This document shows positions 1 to 8,623 of a stretch of 64,000 bases of DNA, one piece after another. The notes beneath the pieces are model-generated. The model saw nothing but the letters and a program-made list of their open reading frames with translations. It had not been told where the DNA came from and did no database searches. This DNA is from Thioglobus_B sp964558405 (GTDB lineage: Bacteria; Pseudomonadota; Gammaproteobacteria; PS1; Pseudothioglobaceae). Position numbers and translations under genes: made by a program. The stretch is from the NCBI GenBank assembly GCA_964558405.1, contig CAZLDG010000002.1, forward strand, positions 15,494 to 79,493, in the 5' to 3' direction. The number at the start of each line of letters is the position of its first letter. Position 1 is the stretch's first letter.

Positions 1-1
1 A

Positions 2-2245
2 GTACTGGAACTACTCAACTCACACGCTCTAGATGCCAACACAGTAGAGGATTTTGCCACCTTTGTTCGCTCTAAACAGGCGATTAATATCAGTACTCAA
101 ACGCCAGCACTTGGACTGTTCAGCACTGAGATCGCCATTATTACCGAAGATGAGTTATTTGGCCAAGAAGCCGTTGCTCAACAACGACGCCGGCGCGCCA
201 AGCACAAAGATTTTGATGAGGCAATTCGCTCCTTGGTGGAGATTGAAGTAGGCGATCCGATTGTGCATGAAAACTATGGTGTGGGTCGTTACTTGGGACT
301 AAAAACTCAGACTTATGACGGCCAGTCGCAAGATTTTCTACAACTGGAATACGCCGATGGCGCCAAGTTAATGGTGCCAGTGAGTGCGCTGAATCTTATT
401 TCTCGCTATTCAGGTGTCTCACCTGAGTATGCGCCTTTGCACAAACTCGGTACCGCGCAATGGTCCAAAGCCAAACAAAAGGCCTCAGAAGCACTCTATG
501 ATGTGGCAGCCGATCTGCTTGAAGTTTATGCTAAACGCGCCGCCTCTCAAGGCTTTGCTTTTGATGAACCAAACGATGCCTATAACGCATTCGTTGCCAG
601 CTTCCCTTTTGAGGAAACGCCTGATCAGATTAAAACCATGGGCGAGGTACTGGCCGATATGCGCTCGTCCAAACCAATGGATCGATTGGTTTGTGGCGAT
701 GTAGGCTTTGGCAAAACCGAGATTGCCATGCGCGCTGCCTTTTTGGCGGTTGAATCGGGCAAACAAGTCGCCGTGCTGGTGCCGACCACGCTACTGGCTA
801 CTCAGCACCAGCAATCCTTTGTGGATCGCTTTGCCAATTATGCGGTAGAGATTGAATCTTTATCGCGTTTTAAAAGTGCCAAAGAGCAAAAACTGGTGAT
901 TGAAAAACTTGCTCAAGGTAAGATTGATATTGTCATCGGCACGCATAAAATTATCCAATCCAACATTAAGTATAAAAATCTGGGCCTGGTGATTATCGAT
1001 GAAGAGCATCGTTTTGGCGTCAAACAAAAGGAAGCTCTGAAAAAACTGCGTGGCGAATCTGACATTCTCACCATGACTGCCACACCAATCCCGCGCACAC
1101 TGAATATGGCATTGGGATCGCTTAGGGAGCTCTCTATTATTGCCACGCCGCCGGCCAAACGCAGTGCGATTAAAACCTTTGTACAAGAATGGCAAGATCA
1201 ACGCATTATCGAGGCTTGTGAGCGTGAACTGCATCGTGGCGGGCAAATCTTTGTATTACATAATGACATTGACTCCATTGACAATATGGCCGCGCAACTC
1301 GAAGAGATACTGCCCAAGGTTAAGGTGCGTATAGCCCATGGCCAAATGCCTTCTAAGGAGCTCGAAGGTATTATGGGAGACTTCTATCATGGGCGTTTTC
1401 AGATTCTGGTTTGCACTACCATTATTGAGACTGGTATTGACATTCCTAACGCCAATACTATTATTATCAATAATGCGCAGAATTTTGGCTTAGCACAATT
1501 ACATCAATTGCGCGGACGTGTTGGACGTTCACATCATCGAGCCTATGCCTATCTGATTATCAAATCACACCAGTCGCTCTCAGCAGATGCGAAAAAACGC
1601 CTAGAGGCCATTGAGTCCTTAGAGGAATTAGGTGCTGGCTTCATGCTGGCCAATCACGACCTAGAGATTCGAGGTGCCGGCGATCTCTTGGGTGAGAATC
1701 AATCGGGCAAAATCAGTGAAATTGGCTTTAATCTATATCACGATTTACTCAAACGTACAGTTGAGGCCATTCGCGCTGGCAAACGTATCAATCTAGACGA
1801 ACCCATCAGTCAGGCCATTGAAATTGACAGCTCGTTGCCAAGTATTATTCCTAAAACCTATGTGGATGATGTGCACGAGCGCTTAGTACTGTACAAACGT
1901 ATTGCCAGTTGCACTAATGACAGAGAACTAAAAGACTTACAAATTGAGATGATTGATCGCTTTGGCCTATTGCCTGATGCTAGCAAAACCCTCTTTGCCA
2001 ACACCAGTCTGAAGCTGTTCTGCGAGAAAATTGGCGTCAGCAAAATTGCCATCTATGAGGACAAGGCGCTGATTGATTTTGCCGATAAAACCACCATCGA
2101 GCCGATTAAGATTATCCAATTGGTACAACAACAAGCACAAACCTATCAACTCAAAAATCAGAATCAGCTGCTGATTAAGCAAACCATGCCAGAGGATAGA
2201 GGGCGTATCGAGTTGGTCAAGGATCTATTAAAAAGCCTGAGCTAG
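2..2245 (+). CDS. mfd: Transcription-repair coupling factor Mfd (5'-truncated)
   Basis: Mfd displaces RNA polymerase stalled at DNA lesions and recruits UvrA. The frame is open from base 2, so the gene starts before the window. About 747 residues are present and about 400 N-terminal residues (UvrB-like module) are missing compared with the usual ~1150. Visible in order: the CarD/RNAP-interaction domain (GDPIVHENYGVGRYLG, near 245-300), the translocase Walker A GDVGFGKT (about 695-718), the DEEHRFGV Walker B motif (about 1000-1023), the helicase motif with QLRGRVGRS (about 1500-1530), and the C-terminal TRCF domain. An ATG at 233 is internal and is not the real start. It converges on the membrane-protein gene ending at 2250 with only 4 bases between. 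Confidence 0.96.
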   Translation, partial: VLELLNSHALDANTVEDFATFVRSKQAINISTQTPALGLFSTEIAIITEDELFGQEAVAQQRRRRAKHKDFDEAIRSLVEIEVGDPIVHENYGVGRYLGLKTQTYDGQSQDFLQLEYADGAKLMVPVSALNLISRYSGVSPEYAPLHKLGTAQWSKAKQKASEALYDVAADLLEVYAKRAASQGFAFDEPNDAYNAFVASFPFEETPDQIKTMGEVLADMRSSKPMDRLVCGDVGFGKTEIAMRAAFLAVESGKQVAVLVPTTLLATQHQQSFVDRFANYAVEIESLSRFKSAKEQKLVIEKLAQGKIDIVIGTHKIIQSNIKYKNLGLVIIDEEHRFGVKQKEALKKLRGESDILTMTATPIPRTLNMALGSLRELSIIATPPAKRSAIKTFVQEWQDQRIIEACERELHRGGQIFVLHNDIDSIDNMAAQLEEILPKVKVRIAHGQMPSKELEGIMGDFYHGRFQILVCTTIIETGIDIPNANTIIINNAQNFGLAQLHQLRGRVGRSHHRAYAYLIIKSHQSLSADAKKRLEAIESLEELGAGFMLANHDLEIRGAGDLLGENQSGKISEIGFNLYHDLLKRTVEAIRAGKRINLDEPISQAIEIDSSLPSIIPKTYVDDVHERLVLYKRIASCTNDRELKDLQIEMIDRFGLLPDASKTLFANTSLKLFCEKIGVSKIAIYEDKALIDFADKTTIEPIKIIQLVQQQAQTYQLKNQNQLLIKQTMPEDRGRIELVKDLLKSLS

Positions 2246-2249
2246 CCCA

Positions 2250-2798
2250 CTAGCTAGACTTAAACAAAAACGGCAAAGCCTTGAGTGCCAAAACAATAAA
2301 CACCAAACCGCCCAAAATATCACCCGCTAAATAACTCAGCAAGAACACGACCGGATCAATACTTTCTTCAATACGATCCATATAGATAAAGAATTTTCCT
2401 AGGGTGTTAATCAGCGCAGTCAGTAGAATTAAAAACAAGATATGACGAAAGTTGACTTTATCACCCTGAAAAAAATCACTCAAATGCAAAGAGCGCATCA
2501 GTTGAATCGCCAGAATAGGGGCAATTGAGCCAAATACCGTGTGTCCTAGAAACCCAAAGACCATGCTGCCAAACCAATCATGCCATAGGACACAGCCCAC
2601 GCCAAAGTTAGCCAACATCACCCCGGGCAACACTCGATAACCAAAAACCAAGTACACCAAGATCTCAGCACCCATGGGCAAAAATAGCAAGCTGCCTTCG
2701 GCCAGACTACGACTAAGACTTTCGATGATCCAAGAGGCAAACAGTACTAATGAAAAGGCGATTAGATTGTGCTTAATAACGAGCATAAGGCTCATCAT
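2250..2798 (-). CDS. MASE1-like integral membrane protein without output domain
   Basis: About 182 residues, almost entirely hydrophobic, with five or six predicted membrane segments. The pattern resembles the MASE1 membrane sensor domain, including a conserved-looking SLLFLPMGAEIL segment near the N-terminus and an acidic, glycine-containing segment in the last helix (LAGDILGGLVF). MASE1 is normally fused to GGDEF, kinase or other output domains; none is encoded here. The start is uncertain: ATG codons at 2798 and 2795 lack a clear ribosome binding site, and a TTG at 2822 is also in frame. Function unknown; the family assignment rests on pattern recognition only. Confidence 0.6.
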   Translation of the reverse strand: MMSLMLVIKHNLIAFSLVLFASWIIESLSRSLAEGSLLFLPMGAEILVYLVFGYRVLPGVMLANFGVGCVLWHDWFGSMVFGFLGHTVFGSIAPILAIQLMRSLHLSDFFQGDKVNFRHILFLILLTALINTLGKFFIYMDRIEESIDPVVFLLSYLAGDILGGLVFIVLALKALPFLFKSS

Positions 2799-2888
2799 AG
2801 CACTAAATATGGTTGAATTCAACCCATAAATTTAGAACAAAACCAGACTTTATCTAGCTCAAAAGGTGCGCACTAAGACCAGAATAGA

Positions 2889-3173
2889 CTAAGATTTGTT
2901 GTAGCTAAGCACCATAGCACGCTTGTCGGCACTGGACTGCGTGGCTGAGATAATATCTTGCTCTAACAAGACGCCAACCGCACGTTTAATGGTGGACAAT
3001 GAATATTTCGAGAAGTATTGATCCTTGGTAATGGCGGTAATGTTGGCGTTTTCTGTGTGCATGATAAACTCAAGCACGGCTTTTTCGACTTCTGACAAGG
3101 CGTCAAAGCCCATCTCACGCTCATAAGCATCCAGTGAACGTCGTAATTCGAATAATTTGTCTAAAGCTTTCAT
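2889..3173 (-). CDS. Small winged-helix DNA-binding protein (MarR-like)
   Basis: A 94-residue protein whose central part (about residues 25-80) reads as a winged helix-turn-helix: a helix ending in VLEFIMHTE, a recognition-helix-like segment with SLSTIKRAVGVLLEQ, then a wing with a charged turn (SSADKRA). This is the layout of MarR-like regulators, but the protein lacks the long dimerisation helices of a full-length MarR (~140 residues). It lies on the minus strand downstream of the pfkB-family kinase (start 3173, kinase stop 3255 is upstream of it in transcription), so it may be cotranscribed. Ligand and targets are unknown. Confidence 0.65.
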   Translation of the reverse strand: MKALDKLFELRRSLDAYEREMGFDALSEVEKAVLEFIMHTENANITAITKDQYFSKYSLSTIKRAVGVLLEQDIISATQSSADKRAMVLSYNKS

Positions 3174-3254
3174 GATTTTTATGGTTCCCTAAAAGCCCTT
3201 ATTATAAACTATAAATTCAATAAAAACCAATTACAACCAATACAAGTCACGCCA

Positions 3255-4199
3255 TTAGGCAAATAAAGCCTCGCCATATTGCTGCTGATACAACTGCTCA
3301 ATCTCAGCCAAATCAAACCGGTGGTTTTGTGTACCCAGATGGGCAATCTTAATCGCACCTAACAGTCCAGCCAGTTGCCCGGTGGTCTTCCAATCCAGCT
3401 CGTTCATAATGCCATACAATAGACCGGCGCGATAAGCATCGCCACAACCGGTTGGATCTTGCGTACTCTGGGCTTTTGCTACCTGAATATCGATCATCTC
3501 ACCGCCCGTATGAATCTCGCTACCCTCGCCACCCTTGGTGATAATAAGTGCCTTCACTTTGCCAGCAATGGTGTCTAAATCTAGCCCAGTTTTGTCTTGG
3601 AGCATTTGCGACTCATAATCATTGAGCGCCACATAATCCGCTTGCTCAACAAAGTTAATCAACTCTTCACCGCTGAACATCGGCATACCCTGGCCCGGAT
3701 CAAAGATAAAAGGAATGCCTGCTTGAGAGAATTGCTGTGCATGCTCAATCATACCGTCACGCCCATCGGGAGAGACAATACCGATATCCACTGCACTAAC
3801 ATCGCTCACTTTGTTTTGGTGTGATTCGCCCATGGCACCTGGATGAAAAGCCGTAATCTGATTGTCATCCATATCCGTGGTAATAAAGGCTTGTCCGGTA
3901 TAGCTGCCTTCAACCACCTTAATATGGGTGGTATTCATATGTTCCAATTCCATTTGACGCTGATAAGGTCCGAAGTCTTCACCCACAGTTGCCATGGGAA
4001 TGGTGTTGGCACCTAATAGGTGTAGGTTGTAAGCAATATTGCCACCACAGCCACCAAACTCCTTGCGCATACTCGGCACCAAAAACGACACGTTTAACAT
4101 GTGCACCTTGTCTGGCAAAATGTGATTCTTAAACTGATCATGAAATACCATGATGGAATCAAAAGCGTATGAGCCGCAAATCAGTGCTGTTTTACTCAT
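3255..4199 (-). CDS. PfkB-family carbohydrate/nucleoside kinase (adenosine kinase-like)
   Basis: A 314-residue ribokinase-fold sugar or nucleoside kinase. The N-terminal glycine motif FGGCGGNIAYN (about residues 48-58) and the C-terminal signature DPTGCGDAYRAG (about 248-259), with the catalytic Asp and anion hole, are both intact. The closest recognisable type is the bacterial adenosine-kinase-like subgroup, so phosphorylation of adenosine or another ribonucleoside is plausible, but the substrate cannot be read from sequence. A strong AAGGAG site precedes the ATG at 4199. It is the last gene of the hemE-trpA-accD-fkpB-ispH run, 16 bases after ispH. Confidence 0.88.
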   Translation of the reverse strand: MSKTALICGSYAFDSIMVFHDQFKNHILPDKVHMLNVSFLVPSMRKEFGGCGGNIAYNLHLLGANTIPMATVGEDFGPYQRQMELEHMNTTHIKVVEGSYTGQAFITTDMDDNQITAFHPGAMGESHQNKVSDVSAVDIGIVSPDGRDGMIEHAQQFSQAGIPFIFDPGQGMPMFSGEELINFVEQADYVALNDYESQMLQDKTGLDLDTIAGKVKALIITKGGEGSEIHTGGEMIDIQVAKAQSTQDPTGCGDAYRAGLLYGIMNELDWKTTGQLAGLLGAIKIAHLGTQNHRFDLAEIEQLYQQQYGEALFA

Positions 4200-4215
4200 T
4201 ATTATCTCCTTGGGA

Positions 4216-5142
4216 TTATCTTAATTCTTCTGGCACCGGAAAATGGGTGTTTTCCGCCGCGCCGCTTAACTCGTCTGTACTGCTGGCACCATAATCACGT
4301 AAGTAACCCAGTACCTCTTGCACCAACACCTCGGGCGCTGAGGCGCCAGCTGTAACGCCAACAATCTCAACATCTGTCAACCAGTTGGAGTCAATCTCAT
4401 CAGCGCCATCAATCAAATACGCCGGCTTGCCGAGTTTTTGTGCAATCTCTCGCAAACGATTAGAGTTTGAGGAGTTTTTAGAGCCGAGCACCAGTAAGAC
4501 ATCAGCGGTTTTCATCAAATCTTTCACCGCGTCTTGGCGGTTTTGAGTGGCATAACAAATGTCGTCTTTTTTTGGCGCATTAATTTGTGGGAACTTGGCG
4601 CTTAACGCCTTAACAATATGCTGAGTATCATCCACCGAGAGCGTGGTTTGTGTCGTATAGGAAATCGCGGTGGTGTCAGGAAATTGTAAACGCTCAACAT
4701 CGGCCTGGGTCTCAACCAACGTCACCGACTTGCCTGGTGCTGACTGACCCAGGGTGCCCTCAACCTCAGGATGACCCTTGTGACCAATTAGCAGCACCTG
4801 GGCATCTTGCTTTTGATTGCGCACCACCTCTTTGTGCACCTTGGTTACCAATGGGCAGGTGGCATCATAGATTGTGCTGGCCATATCTTGTGCCTTGGCG
4901 CGAACCGCTTGTGAAACTCCATGTGCACTAAAAATAACCACAGCCTGATCTGGCACTTCATCGATTTCTTTGACAAAGATTGCGCCTTTTTGCTTGAGAT
5001 CACCGACCACAAATTTATTGTGTACCACTTCATTGCGCACATAAACGGGGGCACCATGAATCTTCAACGCGCGCTCAACAATTTCAATGGCGCGATCAAC
5101 ACCGGCACAAAATCCACGCGGATTGGCTAGTAGCACCTTCAC
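4216..5142 (-). CDS. ispH: 4-hydroxy-3-methylbut-2-enyl diphosphate reductase
   Basis: IspH is the last enzyme of the non-mevalonate isoprenoid pathway and makes IPP and DMAPP with a [4Fe-4S] cluster. At 308 residues it has normal length. The three cluster cysteines are visible in NPRGFCAGV (residue 12), DATCPLVTKVH (about 95) and DICYATQNRQ (about 196), with the HGVS motif between them. The start is a GTG at 5142 that overlaps the TGA of fkpB in a GTGA arrangement, suggesting translational coupling. The pairing fkpB-ispH is common in Gammaproteobacteria. Confidence 0.96.
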   Translation of the reverse strand: MKVLLANPRGFCAGVDRAIEIVERALKIHGAPVYVRNEVVHNKFVVGDLKQKGAIFVKEIDEVPDQAVVIFSAHGVSQAVRAKAQDMASTIYDATCPLVTKVHKEVVRNQKQDAQVLLIGHKGHPEVEGTLGQSAPGKSVTLVETQADVERLQFPDTTAISYTTQTTLSVDDTQHIVKALSAKFPQINAPKKDDICYATQNRQDAVKDLMKTADVLLVLGSKNSSNSNRLREIAQKLGKPAYLIDGADEIDSNWLTDVEIVGVTAGASAPEVLVQEVLGYLRDYGASSTDELSGAAENTHFPVPEELR

Positions 5143-5549
5143 GTATTCGCTGCCAACAAACTAACTTGAAAAACAATATCCGCGCCAGCCAATGGGTGGT
5201 TGAAGTCCACGGTAATATCATCGCCCTCAATCTGGGCAATAGTGCCGATATAAGCGTCACCTGCAGGTGTGGCAAACTCCACCACGTTGTCCAGTTCAAT
5301 GGCTAAATCACTAGGGAACTCACCTCGGCTCATGACTTGGATAGCCTCGGTATAAGACGGGCCGAAGGCCTGATCAGCGCTGAGCAAAAATGTACGCTCT
5401 TCTCCCGCCTCCATCTCCGCCACACAAGATTCCAGACAAGGGTCGAGTTGACCGTCGCCTATTGAAAATTCTAAAGGAGTATCGCCTGATTCATCGACCA
5501 GTGCGCCATTTGCATGATTAAGCTGATAATGTATTTTGTAATCAGCCAT
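5139..5549 (-). CDS. fkpB: FKBP-type peptidyl-prolyl isomerase (SlpA/FkpB type)
   Basis: A 136-residue cytoplasmic FKBP/SlpA-like prolyl isomerase with an inserted-in-flap chaperone domain. The FKBP core occurs at both ends (GDTPLEFSIGDGQLDPCLE near residue 22 and the DFNHPLAG motif near 115); the IF domain lies between (about 65-110). Family members act as folding helpers. It overlaps the 3' end of accD by 8 bases and the start of ispH by 4, so translation of the three genes is probably coupled. No signal peptide is present. Confidence 0.92.
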   Translation of the reverse strand: MADYKIHYQLNHANGALVDESGDTPLEFSIGDGQLDPCLESCVAEMEAGEERTFLLSADQAFGPSYTEAIQVMSRGEFPSDLAIELDNVVEFATPAGDAYIGTIAQIEGDDITVDFNHPLAGADIVFQVSLLAANT

Positions 5550-6387
5550 TGTGCGTCAACGCACTCAGTATCTGGTGAACTTTATCACGCAGATCTGCAC
5601 GATGCACAATCATATCAATTGCGCCTTTTTCTAGCAAGAACTCACTGCGCTGGAAGCCTTCTGGCAATTCTTCACGCACCGTCTGCTCGACCACACGTGG
5701 CCCTGCAAAGCCTACCAAGGCATTTGGCTCAGCAATATGAATATCGCCCAACATGGCAAAACTGGCACTCACACCACCCATGGTAGGATCGGTTAGTACC
5801 GAGACAAATGGAATTTTTTTCTCGTCCATGAGCTTAACCGCCAACGAGGTTTTACTCATTTGCATTAAAGAGATTAAACCCTCTTGCATACGCGCACCGC
5901 CCGAGGCTGAAAAACAAATTAGTGGTACACCGGTGGCCAGGCTTTCTTGTGCAGCGCGAACAAATTTCTCGCCCACAACCGAGCCCATTGAGCCACCCAT
6001 AAATTTAAATTCAAAAGCAGCAACCACCACGTTCATACCGTGTAAGGTACCTTTTTTAACCACTAAGGCTTCATTCTCTCCTGTGGCTTTTTTGGCCTGC
6101 GCGTAACGGTCTTTATATTTTTTCTGATCTCTAAAGTTTAGTGGGTCGGCTGATTGCAAATTCTCGCCAATTTCGCTCTGATTGTCCTTATCTAAGAATC
6201 CATCGATACGGTCTCTGGCAGAAATGCGCATATGATGATCACACTTCGGACAAACATAATTCAGCTCAACCAACTCTTCAGAATATAAGGTGGCTTCACA
6301 CTTAGGACACTTGCTCCAAAGCCCCTCTGGAATGTTCTTTTTGGCTACGCTGCTAATGGAAGGTAGAATTTTTTCAAGCCAGCTCAT
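5542..6387 (-). CDS. accD: Acetyl-CoA carboxylase carboxyltransferase subunit beta
   Basis: AccD is the beta subunit of the carboxyltransferase that moves the carboxyl group from biotin to acetyl-CoA in fatty acid synthesis. The 281-residue protein has the N-terminal zinc ribbon (CPKC near residue 27, CPKCDHH near 46) and the crotonase-like domain with GARMQEG (about 165). A good AAGGAG site precedes the ATG at 6387. It follows trpA by 11 bases; a trp-accD linkage is common in Proteobacteria. accB and accC are at 43-45 kb; accA is not in the window. Confidence 0.97.
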   Translation of the reverse strand: MSWLEKILPSISSVAKKNIPEGLWSKCPKCEATLYSEELVELNYVCPKCDHHMRISARDRIDGFLDKDNQSEIGENLQSADPLNFRDQKKYKDRYAQAKKATGENEALVVKKGTLHGMNVVVAAFEFKFMGGSMGSVVGEKFVRAAQESLATGVPLICFSASGGARMQEGLISLMQMSKTSLAVKLMDEKKIPFVSVLTDPTMGGVSASFAMLGDIHIAEPNALVGFAGPRVVEQTVREELPEGFQRSEFLLEKGAIDMIVHRADLRDKVHQILSALTHNG

Positions 6388-6398
6388 CTTAATGCTCC

Positions 6399-7199
6399 TT
6401 AATTAATTGCTTGCGCTATTTCAGTGGCTAAAGCGCCAACGCTTGCAATCATTTTATCCTTATTTGTGGCGTGGCGCTCTACAAATGCGACCAGAGATGA
6501 ACCCACAATCACCGCGTCTGCGGTTTGTGAAACTGCCTTGGCACTCTGAGCATCTTTAATACCAAAACCCACGCCCACCGGTAAATCAATATACTGACGG
6601 ATTCTTTGCATATTGGTATTAACAGAATCAATATCCAAATTACCGCTACCCGTCACCCCTTTCAGGGAAACAAAATAAACAAATCCTGAGGCAATATTGG
6701 CCAAAGACGCCAAACGCTCATTGGTTGTGGTTGGTGCCACCAAGAAAATAAAATCAATGGCTTGTGCGTCCAAATACGGTTTTAAATCATGCGCTTCTTC
6801 TGGCGGCATATCCACCACCAAAATACCATCAACCCCTGCGGTTTTAGCATCCTGAGCAAAACGCTCATAGCCATAGACTTCAATCGGATTGAGATAGCCC
6901 ATGAGCACAATCGCTGTTGTGTCGTTATCGGCTCTAAAACGCGTCACCAACGCCAATACATCGGTCAAGCTAACGCCATCGGCCACAGCGCGTTCATGCG
7001 ACTTGGCAATCACTGGACCATCGGCCATTGGGTCTGAAAAGGGCACACCCAACTCAATCACACTGGCACCTGAATCCACCAAGGTGTTCATCAGTGTCAA
7101 AGTATTATCAAGACCACTGTCTCCTGCGGTAATAAAAGGAATAAAAGCCTTTTGATTATCGCTCTTGAGTTGGGTGAAAATACCGCTGAGTCTTGACAT
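6399..7199 (-). CDS. trpA: Tryptophan synthase alpha subunit
   Basis: TrpA cleaves indole-3-glycerol phosphate to indole and glyceraldehyde-3-phosphate and passes indole to TrpB. The 266-residue TIM barrel carries FITAGDSG (about residue 22), the catalytic Glu in IELGVPFSDPMADGP (about 48-62) with the catalytic Asp, and the phosphate-binding loop around GFGIKD and VIVGSSLV. It starts 2 bases after hemE. Unusually, its partner trpB is not adjacent: it lies 7 kb away at 14292-15494 next to trpF. Confidence 0.97.
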   Translation of the reverse strand: MSRLSGIFTQLKSDNQKAFIPFITAGDSGLDNTLTLMNTLVDSGASVIELGVPFSDPMADGPVIAKSHERAVADGVSLTDVLALVTRFRADNDTTAIVLMGYLNPIEVYGYERFAQDAKTAGVDGILVVDMPPEEAHDLKPYLDAQAIDFIFLVAPTTTNERLASLANIASGFVYFVSLKGVTGSGNLDIDSVNTNMQRIRQYIDLPVGVGFGIKDAQSAKAVSQTADAVIVGSSLVAFVERHATNKDKMIASVGALATEIAQAIN

Positions 7200-7201
7200 A
7201 A

Positions 7202-8245
7202 TTATCGCTGCGTAAACTCGTGAACACTATCAACCAGTACTTTCATATGCTCTGGATTGACATCGGGTGAGATACCGTGTCCTAGGTTGAATACATGACC
7301 GGTATCACCCTCAAACTGATCCAAGACTTTTTTCACCTCGGCGCGAATCTTATCCGGTGAAGCATACAACACACAAGGATCCAAATTACCCTGTAGTGCT
7401 ACCTTGTCGCCAATACGTCTTTGCGCATCACCCAGCTCAACCGTCCAATCCAGTCCAACACCATCACAACCGCTATCGGCAATTTGCTCTAACCACATGG
7501 CACCACCCTTGGTAAACAGAGTCACTGGGATGGTCTTGCCCTGATATTCACGCTCAATACCGTCAACAATTTTGCTCATATAACGCAGTGAAAACTCTTG
7601 GTAGCTATGCTGATTTAATAGACCACCCCAGGTGTCAAAAATCATCACCGAGTCAGCGCCAGCATGAATTTGACCATTGAGATAATCAATAATGGTATCC
7701 GCCAACTTGTCCAACAACTGGTGCATATGTGTTGGATTTTCATACATGAGACCTTTAACCTTGGCAAAGTTCTTGCTCGAACCACCCTCAACCATATAAG
7801 TGGCCAAAGTCCAAGGGCTGCCGGTAAAGCCGATTAGTGGTGCGCGACTGCCTAGTGCACCTTTAATGGTTGAAACCGCATCGGTAACATAGGCCAAATC
7901 CGAACCTACATCAGGTCTTTTCAGGTTTTGAATATCGCTTAAATTGCTAATCGGCTTGGTAAATTTAGGTCCTTCGCCTTCGGAAAAATACAAGCCCAAA
8001 TCCATTGCATCAGGAATGGTCAGAATGTCAGAAAATAAGATGGCTGCATCCAGATCGTAACGATCCAGTGGCTGCATGGTAACCTCACAAGCCAAATCAG
8101 GCGACTTACACAAGGTTAGGAAATCACCGGCTTTTTTGCGCGTGGCTCGATACTCAGGAAGATAGCGTCCCGCTTGGCGCATCACCCAAATTGGGGTGCG
8201 TGTGGTTGGCTGCTTTAATAAGGCATTAATATAATCAAATGACAT
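7202..8245 (-). CDS. hemE: Uroporphyrinogen decarboxylase
   Basis: HemE decarboxylates uroporphyrinogen III to coproporphyrinogen III in haem synthesis. The 347-residue protein has the N-terminal signature RTPIWVMRQAGRYLPEYR (about residues 16-33) holding the substrate-binding arginines, the following SPDLACEVTMQP segment, and the GHGISPDVNPEH motif near the C-terminus. It heads the minus-strand run that continues through trpA, accD, fkpB, ispH and the pfkB kinase. No other haem synthesis gene is near. Confidence 0.97.
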   Translation of the reverse strand: MSFDYINALLKQPTTRTPIWVMRQAGRYLPEYRATRKKAGDFLTLCKSPDLACEVTMQPLDRYDLDAAILFSDILTIPDAMDLGLYFSEGEGPKFTKPISNLSDIQNLKRPDVGSDLAYVTDAVSTIKGALGSRAPLIGFTGSPWTLATYMVEGGSSKNFAKVKGLMYENPTHMHQLLDKLADTIIDYLNGQIHAGADSVMIFDTWGGLLNQHSYQEFSLRYMSKIVDGIEREYQGKTIPVTLFTKGGAMWLEQIADSGCDGVGLDWTVELGDAQRRIGDKVALQGNLDPCVLYASPDKIRAEVKKVLDQFEGDTGHVFNLGHGISPDVNPEHMKVLVDSVHEFTQR

Positions 8246-8293
8246 GCGTTTGGGTCTTAAAAATGAATGTCACAATTATAACGATTCGCGCAT

Positions 8294-8320
8294 AAAAAAA
8301 GCCACTAAAGTGGCTTCTTT
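8294..8320 (-). terminator. Rho-independent terminator of rpmE
   Basis: Perfect 8-bp inverted repeat (AAGCCACT / AGTGGCTT) with a 2-base loop, followed on the minus strand by a run of seven T. It lies just beyond the stop of rpmE and before hemE, separating the two transcription units. Confidence 0.85.
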
Positions 8321-8339
8321 TATTAAGTTTGATAAGCGT

Positions 8340-8552
8340 TTAACGCTTGAATGCAGCGTAGCGTGATTTGAATTTCTCAACACGGCCCGCACTATCCATA
8401 ATTTTTTGCTTACCTGTATAAAACGGGTGACAGCTTGAACAAACATCTAGGTGTAGTTCTTCTTTACCAACGGTTGAACGTGTCTCGAAGGTGTTGCCAC
8501 ATGAGCAAACTACTTTAATGTCGTTGTAATCAGGATGAATATCTGCTTTCAT
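8340..8552 (-). CDS. rpmE: 50S ribosomal protein L31 (zinc-type)
   Basis: A 70-residue bL31. The cysteine pattern CSCG near residue 16 and CSSCHPFYTGKQK near 38-50 marks the zinc-binding (C+) form rather than the zinc-independent paralogue made under zinc limitation. It is a single-gene unit: a terminator follows immediately and ccoI ends 71 bases upstream. Confidence 0.97.
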   Translation of the reverse strand: MKADIHPDYNDIKVVCSCGNTFETRSTVGKEELHLDVCSSCHPFYTGKQKIMDSAGRVEKFKSRYAAFKR

Positions 8553-8623
8553 AGTCTTAAAACTTTACTAAATACCAAAGAGGGTGAATTATATACTAGT
8601 TGACTGACGCTTGCGAATATTTT

